A DNA stretch of 64,000 nt. Origin: Ktedonosporobacter rubrisoli (GTDB lineage: Bacteria > Chloroflexota > Ktedonobacteria > Ktedonobacterales > Ktedonobacteraceae). The number at the start of each line of letters is the position of its first letter. The stretch's first letter is position 1. The stretch spans positions 1,736,001 to 1,800,000 of the forward strand of contig NZ_CP035758.1 in NCBI RefSeq assembly GCF_004208415.1, in the 5' to 3' direction. Below the pieces are notes generated by a model. That model saw only the letters and a program-made list of their open reading frames with translations. It had not been told where the DNA came from and made no database searches. Positions 58,972 to 64,000 of the stretch are shown piece by piece. The position numbers and the translations under genes are program-made.

Positions 58972-59868
58972 ATGCGCATGGAACTTACGCGCGCTGGCAG
59001 ACAAGCAGCAACTCGGCGCCAACTTTCCAGGGCTGGTGGAACGACGGCCTGGTATATCATTGTGATCCTGCTATGTGTAGGCATGCTTCTCCCCTTGCTT
59101 TGGATGCTCACGATTGCCCTCAAGGGCGACAATGATATTTATCGGCTTCCGCCCCAATTTTTCCCTAGCGAGTTTCATTGGAACAACTTTATTGATGGGA
59201 TACAGGCTATCCACTTTGAACGGCTTTTCTTCAATTCTGTTGTGATTACGCTGCTCAATACCATTGGTTCGGTGATTAGCTCGACGATTGTCGGCTATGG
59301 CCTCTCGCGCATTCGGTTTGTTGGACGTAGAGTCTGGTTCTACATTTTTGTTGGCAGTATGATGCTCCCCGGTATTGTGAGCCTGATTCCTATGTTCCGT
59401 CTGTATTTGCAGATCAATATGTATGATACCTGGTTTCCGCTTTTTCTGCCTGCCTTCTTTGGCAATCCGCTCTTTATCTTTCTGGCACGTCAGTTTTATC
59501 TGACCATTCCCTATTCGCTGGATGAGGCTGCAAGAATCGACGGAGCTGGCCATTTTACGATCTTTACCAAGATTATGCTTCCGCTGACGCGCCCTGTCTG
59601 GATTACAATGGCAATTATGGCCTTTACCGCTACCTGGAACGACTACTTGAATCCGCTGGTCTATCTCTATTCTGATACCAAGTGGACGCTCTCGCTAGGT
59701 ATGGCCTCGTTTGCTGGCGCGTTTGCGGGGGTTACAACGACAAAATGGAATCAATATATGGCAACGAATCTACTCTATATGTTGCCTCCCTTGATTATCT
59801 TCTTTGTGGCTCAGCGCTACTTTATGCAGGGTTTAAGCGCTCTAGGTACTTCTTCGCAGAACAAGTAA
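58972..59868 (+). CDS. Sugar ABC transporter permease (MalG-like)
   Basis: 298 residues; ATG 58972 or 58978. About six membrane helices. The first is preceded by TTAWYIIVILLCVGMLLPLLWML; the periplasmic loop carries GDNDIYRLPPQFFPSEFHWNNF. EAA loop: YSLDEAARIDGAGHFTIFTKIMLPLTRPVW. It forms the inner-membrane channel with the MalF-like subunit. A lacI-type operator lies 50 bp after its stop, before the binding protein, so it may be regulated together with or separately from that gene. Confidence 0.92.
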   Translation: MRMELTRAGRQAATRRQLSRAGGTTAWYIIVILLCVGMLLPLLWMLTIALKGDNDIYRLPPQFFPSEFHWNNFIDGIQAIHFERLFFNSVVITLLNTIGSVISSTIVGYGLSRIRFVGRRVWFYIFVGSMMLPGIVSLIPMFRLYLQINMYDTWFPLFLPAFFGNPLFIFLARQFYLTIPYSLDEAARIDGAGHFTIFTKIMLPLTRPVWITMAIMAFTATWNDYLNPLVYLYSDTKWTLSLGMASFAGAFAGVTTTKWNQYMATNLLYMLPPLIIFFVAQRYFMQGLSALGTSSQNK

Positions 59869-59917
59869 GTTATCCCGGGCGAAAGGGGCCATATTAGCTG
59901 CCCTTTTCAGCCACAAA

Positions 59918-59929
59918 GACAGCGTTGTC
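59918..59929. promoter_or_regulatory. LacI operator upstream of the binding protein
   Basis: GACAGCGTTGTC (59918-59929), one mismatch to the perfect GACAACGTTGTC. Lies 115 bp upstream of the binding-protein start. Confidence 0.65.
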
Positions 59930-60043
59930 TCTATGCTTACGATTCGTTGTGAAAGGAGGAAATATGCAGCTCCAGGCGCTAGCAACGCGGCTAGAAGCGT
60001 ATATGGATTCATCTCCGATTATATCTATTCAGAGGAGGTATAC

Positions 60044-61390
60044 ATGCAAAGGATAAAGTCATTCCCGACCTCGCTGGCTTTACTTCTTTCCCTTTTTACC
60101 ATGATATTTGTGGCGGCCTGCGGTGATACGGGAAGCAATGCCAGCAGCAGTAGCAATGGTCCTGTGACCGTCACTTTTATGACCTGGGAAGCCAAAGATA
60201 CGAACAAGGCAATTGATGCTGCAATGCAAAAATTTATGCAGCAGAATCCTAATATTAAGGTGCAGCGCATCGAGTCGCCCAATAGCGATTATGGGCAGAA
60301 ATTGAGCTCCCTGTCGGTTGCTAAGAAGTTGCCGGATATTTTCTGGGCCGGCAACGATACTGAGCAGCAGTATGGCGGTCAGGGCTTGCTCTATGATTGG
60401 ACAGAATATGCCTCTAAGAGCGACAACAAACTTGACTTTAGCAAGTTTGCTCCTGCTTCTATTGAGAACTGGAAGAATAACGGGAAGCTCTATGGCCTGC
60501 CTACCCTGATGAATACCTATGGCGTCTGGTATAATGAGGATCTCTTCAAAAAAGCTGGCTTATCGCTGCCCAAGCCTGGCTGGACCTACGATGAGATGCT
60601 GCACGATGCTCAGGTTTTGACGCAGAAAAGCGGCAGTAAAGTGACGCGTTATGGCCTGTGGAATCCACCCGATGATCCCTTTGCAGTCAGCGATTGTGCG
60701 GTTTCGGCGGGAGGCCAGTCTTTTGCCGATAAGACTGTCAATCCAACAAAGGTGACAGCCGGCCCTGAGTTTATTGCCTGCGCCAGAAAGTATATTGATG
60801 CTGTGCAGAACGGCTATGTTACGCCGCCCAGCTATAATTCGCAAAACAATCCGCTGATGGATAACGCTCCGCAGGCTTTTGTCTCCGGCCAGATCCCCAT
60901 GTTCTACAATGGGCAGTGGTTTGCGCAGACCTTTTTGCAGTCGAAGCCCAGCTTTAAGTATGGCTTTGCACCTTTGCCCGTTGAAAAAGACGCAGTGCAG
61001 CCCTATGATGCAGTAGGCATCTGCTCGCCATCGTACGTCAAGAATCCTGATGCGGTCTGGAAAGTCATGCAGTTCCTGGCTTCTGGCGTTTGGGAATCGG
61101 TCTTGCCCAGCGCACCAGTTGCTCCAACTGCCTATCTACCTTCTTCCAACGCTTACTTCGATACGCTCAAGTCTGATGGGCTTACCACAGTAGCCGATAC
61201 AGTCAATTACGAGCTAAATACGCAGAAGAAGCTGGGTATCCGCTTCCTATCGTCCTGGACGCAGAAGGGGCAGGATATCATTACCGCCAATTGGGAGAAT
61301 GTGCTGTATGGTAAAACTCCCGTTGAGGCCGGTACACAGAAGATGGTTCAGCAATTGAATGATCTGATCCAGCAGAGCTCAGCGCCGTAA
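60044..61390 (+). CDS. Sugar-binding lipoprotein of the ABC transporter
   Basis: The start is placed at ATG 60044 because AGAGGAGG lies 7 bp upstream; an upstream in-frame start would precede a second segment with no signal. The signal peptide ends in a lipobox (MIFVAACGDTG; Cys at about residue 25), so it is lipid-anchored at the cell surface. After it comes the family-1 binding-protein fold: VTVTFMTWEAKDTNKAIDAAMQKF, NTYGVWYNEDLFKKAGL, TVADTVNYELNTQ. It captures an oligosaccharide for the MalF/MalG-like permeases. It is under a GACAGCGTTGTC operator. Confidence 0.92.
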   Translation: MQRIKSFPTSLALLLSLFTMIFVAACGDTGSNASSSSNGPVTVTFMTWEAKDTNKAIDAAMQKFMQQNPNIKVQRIESPNSDYGQKLSSLSVAKKLPDIFWAGNDTEQQYGGQGLLYDWTEYASKSDNKLDFSKFAPASIENWKNNGKLYGLPTLMNTYGVWYNEDLFKKAGLSLPKPGWTYDEMLHDAQVLTQKSGSKVTRYGLWNPPDDPFAVSDCAVSAGGQSFADKTVNPTKVTAGPEFIACARKYIDAVQNGYVTPPSYNSQNNPLMDNAPQAFVSGQIPMFYNGQWFAQTFLQSKPSFKYGFAPLPVEKDAVQPYDAVGICSPSYVKNPDAVWKVMQFLASGVWESVLPSAPVAPTAYLPSSNAYFDTLKSDGLTTVADTVNYELNTQKKLGIRFLSSWTQKGQDIITANWENVLYGKTPVEAGTQKMVQQLNDLIQQSSAP

Positions 61391-61546
61391 GCATTGGCGA
61401 GCGCTGATTCTTTTGGCGCAATTTTCCTATCCTCATGGCAAGGGCGGGGAGCACATGTTCCCTGCTCTTTTTGTGCCTTCTGTACAAGCAGGCTAGGCGG
61501 CCTTGGGAGTCGAGCTAGCCATGCTATGTTAGCGGGAATGAAAAGA

Positions 61547-61586
61547 GCCAGCGAGGCTTGCCCTATTTAAGCAGGCGATCGCTGGC
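61547..61586. terminator. Hairpin between convergent genes
   Basis: GCCAGCGA (61547-61554) pairs with TCGCTGGC (61579-61586); 24 bp loop. It lies between the binding-protein gene and the 3' repeats of the GH76 gene and may terminate either. Confidence 0.45.
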
Positions 61587-61607
61587 CAGAGTCAGATTTG
61601 CCGGGTG

Positions 61608-61671
61608 GACGAACTTAGTACAGAACTCGTACCAGGCGAGTTCTGGGGTAGACGAACTTAGTACAGAACTC
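61608..61671. repeat. 21-bp direct repeat overlapping the 3' end of the GH76 gene
   Basis: Two identical 21-bp copies, starting GACGAACTTAG, at 61608-61628 and 61651-61671. The second contains the GH76 stop codon region. Between them is a hairpin: CAGAACTCG (61621-61629), TACCAGG, CGAGTTCTG (61637-61645). It looks like a tandem duplication of the gene's last codons and stop, at a hairpin. Confidence 0.7.
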
Positions 61672-62839
61672 CATAGCGCGACGGGGGCCAGCAGAGTACC
61701 GCATAAATCTGTGTCATGGCTGCCTGGTCGATCATCTGCGTAGTGGGCTTAGTGGAATCGAAGCGGAACAATCCGGTTGCGGCGTCGCGGTATTTGCTCC
61801 ATACCGTATCGGCATAGGTCTGCATGGCTTGCACGTAGCTCTGGTTATGATTGACTGAGTGCAGAAGCAGCAGGTTTTTGAAGAAGATCGCGTTAAATGG
61901 TGCGGGCTGCTTATAGAGGTTGTCGCTGCCGTAGAAGGCCAGGGCCGCGCTGGCGATATTCTCGGCCTTTTGCAGATAGCTCCTATCGCCAGTGATTTGA
62001 TAGAACAGTGTATTGACGCCAACGGGCACGCCCTGGTTATAGCTCCATTGCGTTTTCTCAATGTTTCCCGACAGGTCGATGTGGTCCCAGTAGAGGCCGT
62101 TGGGGGCTAAGAGATTGGTGTTGGTCCAATCATACATCTTGCGCGCCCAATCCAAATACGAGCTATCGTGGGTGATCTGATAAAGGCGCAATCCAATCTC
62201 GGCGCCAGGCATATTGGAGACCGTATTGCGGTCGTGGCTCCATGAGGCCTGCGTCCAGAATACGCCGCCAGGGGCGGGATGGCTGGCATCAGTGTCCCAG
62301 CCTGAGATGACTAGCTGGAAAATCTGCTTGGCGCGGTCCAGGGACGCCCGATCGCCGGTCATTAAATAGAGCTGTATCTTCTCAAGTCCGACCCATTCGT
62401 TATCGTCGTAGAACTTGTCTCCGCCGTTGCCATAGGGTGGGCGCGGATAGGAATCGTAGCCGGCGACGCCAGTAGCGCCTGTGGTATTCCAGTAGTGCTC
62501 CTGACCCTGAGCGCGATCGGCGAGATCCCGCGCAAACTGGCGACCGGTTATGCCGGGAATATTGGAAAGGTCAAGGGTTGCAATGTGAGCCTGGGAGAAC
62601 GGCCATTCGTAGGAATAGGTGTTATCACCAGACTGAACGGGATACTGTTCAAGGTAGAGATGGGAGCCGTCTTGCTTATAGAAATATTTTTGCAGCGCAA
62701 CATAGGAAGCAAGTGCTCGCGACCAGTTATCGCTGTTTCCCAGGGCCATAGCCTTTGCCTGTCCCCAGCCAGATGCTCCCAAAAATGCGCTGCCAAGGGC
62801 GCCACTTAGAAGCAATTTAACTGTTGTTCTGCGTTTCAC
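61658..62839 (-). CDS. Secreted GH76 alpha-1,6-mannanase-like glycoside hydrolase
   Basis: Start GTG 62839 after GGAGG; 393 residues. The N-terminus KRRTTVKLLLSGALGSAFLG resembles a twin-arginine (Tat) signal, cleaved probably near AKA. The GH76 fold shows DGSHLYLEQYP, FYDDNEWVGLEKIQLY (adjacent Asp pair, the catalytic acids), PGGVFWTQASW, and NMPGAEIGLRLY. GH76 enzymes cut alpha-1,6-mannan of fungal cell walls. Two perfect GACAACGTTGTC sites lie upstream, so it shares the LacI regulon with the transporter. Its 3' end is duplicated. Confidence 0.88.
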   Translation of the reverse strand: MKRRTTVKLLLSGALGSAFLGASGWGQAKAMALGNSDNWSRALASYVALQKYFYKQDGSHLYLEQYPVQSGDNTYSYEWPFSQAHIATLDLSNIPGITGRQFARDLADRAQGQEHYWNTTGATGVAGYDSYPRPPYGNGGDKFYDDNEWVGLEKIQLYLMTGDRASLDRAKQIFQLVISGWDTDASHPAPGGVFWTQASWSHDRNTVSNMPGAEIGLRLYQITHDSSYLDWARKMYDWTNTNLLAPNGLYWDHIDLSGNIEKTQWSYNQGVPVGVNTLFYQITGDRSYLQKAENIASAALAFYGSDNLYKQPAPFNAIFFKNLLLLHSVNHNQSYVQAMQTYADTVWSKYRDAATGLFRFDSTKPTTQMIDQAAMTQIYAVLCWPPSRYGVLY

Positions 62840-62906
62840 CGATTGACCTCCTTGAGATATCTCCTCAGCTTCAGCGCTGAGTTGTCCCCTGTTCTTGTAA
62901 ATAAAA

Positions 62907-62937
62907 GACAACGTTGTCTCACTATGACAACGTTGTC
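62907..62937. promoter_or_regulatory. Two perfect LacI operators upstream of GH76
   Basis: GACAACGTTGTC occurs twice, at 62907-62918 and 62926-62937, spaced 19 bp centre to centre. Each is a perfect 12-bp palindrome. They precede the GH76 start by 68 bp and probably block its promoter. Confidence 0.75.
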
Positions 62938-63111
62938 TAAACCTTAACATTAAAGGCAAAAGATGTCAAAGGGATGAGATTGAAATAGGAAGATTGGATG
63001 CTCTATACTAGAGCTGTTACGCTGCCTGACCCTTAAAGCGTGATGAAGGTAGTTTATGGCTACTGGCTGAACTGCTTATGGCACAGGTGGCAATGTAAAG
63101 GAGGTTCCTGG

Positions 63112-63789
63112 ATGTCTTTCGAGCTTCAACAGAATGCCTGGTCAGCATCCCCGCGCAGTATCTCTCAAGATGAGGCCCTGGATGAAGTTAAACGCTTATT
63201 GGGCGAGAACTTGCCCACAAGTTCGCTCTTTGCAGCCTATAAGCCCTTACGCGACTGGTTTGCCAGGCCCGCAGAAATTGCCAACATTCATGGGATTGCC
63301 CACGAGGCAAGAGTGATGATCTGGCAAGAAATCCTTGCCCGTTTGCTGATCAAAGAAGGCGTGAGCCTGGATCAAGAGGCGTTACGCTGGGCTGCCGCGA
63401 CCCATGATTTACAGCGCCTTGATGATGGCAGTGATTTTCCCCATGGGAAGCGCGCGGCGGCCTGGGTTGAGCGGAATCTGAAGCAGCGACTTCCTGAAGC
63501 TACCCTCAAGATGGTTATGTATCTCGATACCTGGCACGTGCCGGCCGACGTGCATGCTCCAGCCATGACGCCCGAATTAGCAGTGTTTAAGGATGCCGAT
63601 AGCCTGGATAGGGTGCGCATATATGATCTCGATCCGCAGTACCTGCGCTGGGACTATTCAAAGAACCTGTTGCAATATCTTGCGCAGGCGCTCTTTATGG
63701 AGAGCGAGGCCAGGCGCCAGCCTGGAGAGGTGGACCTGTTTGAAGTGGTCATTGAGGCGGCCGTAGCGCTTGGCCTGGTCAGAGCATGA
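63112..63789 (+). CDS. HD-domain metal-dependent hydrolase
   Basis: Start ATG 63112 (MSFELQQNAWSASPRSISQ) after AAAGGAGG; 225 residues. The HD-fold metal ligands are NIHGIAHEARVMIW (His), WAAATHDLQRLDDGSDFPHGKRAA (His-Asp and a later His), and AVFKDADSLDRVRIYDLDP (Asp). HD proteins are phosphohydrolases or nucleases; the substrate is unknown. The gene is divergent from GH76, with the LacI sites between them, so it might share part of that control. After its stop a short inverted repeat (63829-63858) may end transcription. Confidence 0.82.
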   Translation: MSFELQQNAWSASPRSISQDEALDEVKRLLGENLPTSSLFAAYKPLRDWFARPAEIANIHGIAHEARVMIWQEILARLLIKEGVSLDQEALRWAAATHDLQRLDDGSDFPHGKRAAAWVERNLKQRLPEATLKMVMYLDTWHVPADVHAPAMTPELAVFKDADSLDRVRIYDLDPQYLRWDYSKNLLQYLAQALFMESEARRQPGEVDLFEVVIEAAVALGLVRA

Positions 63790-63828
63790 GTGCCTATCGC
63801 TGTATAAACTAGCAAGGCACTCTATCTC

Positions 63829-63858
63829 TTCCAGCTAGAGGGAGCGCTTCGGCTGGAA
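63829..63858 (+). terminator. Weak hairpin after the HD gene
   Basis: TTCCAGC (63829-63835) pairs with GCTGGAA (63852-63858); 16-nt loop, no clear U-tract. The rest of the window (63790-64000) shows no gene. Confidence 0.3.
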
Positions 63859-64000
63859 TGTTTGCACTCTGTCAAAGAAGGGAAGCGACACGAAGCTCTG
63901 GCCAGAGTAGAGAAGGCCTAGTCCTACAGTTGTAGTTACACAAACGTCGTCTACTCTGTGCTCTCACTCCTGGGAGGATACCCAGATTTCTGCTCTGTTG

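Noticed and set aside
1..64000. tRNA, rRNA, CRISPR, prophage or insertion-sequence signals
   Set aside because: No T-loop-like tRNA ends, repeat-spacer arrays, transposases or terminal inverted repeats were recognised by eye; a tool run (tRNAscan-SE, CRISPR finder, ISfinder) would be needed to confirm their absence.

Overview
The window looks like chromosomal (or megaplasmid) DNA of a soil actinomycete-like Chloroflexota, most probably a Ktedonobacterales species. This is inferred from gene content and style, not from a marker gene. The signs are a very large LAL-type LuxR regulator with a distinctive N-terminal domain, several F420-type oxidoreductases, MmyB-type XRE regulators, an ECF41 sigma factor, a SigZ/ArsM pair, and abundant TetR-plus-efflux and flavoenzyme pairs. 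No rRNA, tRNA, CRISPR array, phage or insertion sequence was recognised.

Layout. 1-7 kb: the end of a GNAT acetyltransferase, a small HTH protein with a basic-tailed partner, an HTH-TPR regulator, and the LuxR giant with a two-site palindromic operator. 7-15 kb: LLM oxidoreductase, SDR, a gamma-resorcylate-decarboxylase-like amidohydrolase divergent from its TetR (shared operators overlap both promoters), two MFS transporters around a decayed SDR, and a TetR. 15-26 kb: flavin monooxygenase, an alpha/beta hydrolase broken by one stop codon, an amine-oxidase-like flavoprotein, an ECF41 sigma factor, a SnoaL-like protein, a LUD protein, a putative metallopeptidase, a TetR, a DDN-like F420 enzyme and a frameshifted VOC gene. 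26-28.2 kb: a ParA ATPase coupled to a long disordered protein ending in a predicted ribbon-helix-helix domain, beside an AT-rich region carrying four TTCTAGAT repeats. This is the most unusual locus of the window and may be an atypical DNA-segregation module.

28-51 kb: accessory metabolism and drug-response cassettes. These include two MmyB-type XRE regulators (each divergent from a neighbour), SDR, YdjC-like deacetylase, CocE/NonD hydrolase, two DHA2 exporters, an ArsR-SRPBCC pair with an apparently leaderless regulator, TetR-flavin monooxygenase, TetR-methyltransferase with matching operators, RidA, a PanE-like dehydrogenase divergent from a TetR, a second LLM enzyme, and sigZ-arsM. 51-63 kb: a sugar-use region with lacI, GH13 glucosidase, HAD phosphatase and MFS in one minus-strand run, an epoxide hydrolase, a MalF/MalG/binding-protein ABC transporter without its ATPase, and a secreted GH76 mannanase. 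Copies of a GACAACGTTGTC-type palindrome before the transporter, the binding protein and the GH76 gene tie these into one probable LacI regulon. 63-64 kb: an HD-domain hydrolase.

As a whole the window reads as an accessory region full of small, self-regulated cassettes: a local regulator, one or two redox or transport genes, and a palindromic operator between them. At least three genes are decaying, at about 12.8, 17.8 and 25.3 kb. Function assignments rest on motifs read by eye. No database search or computation was run.
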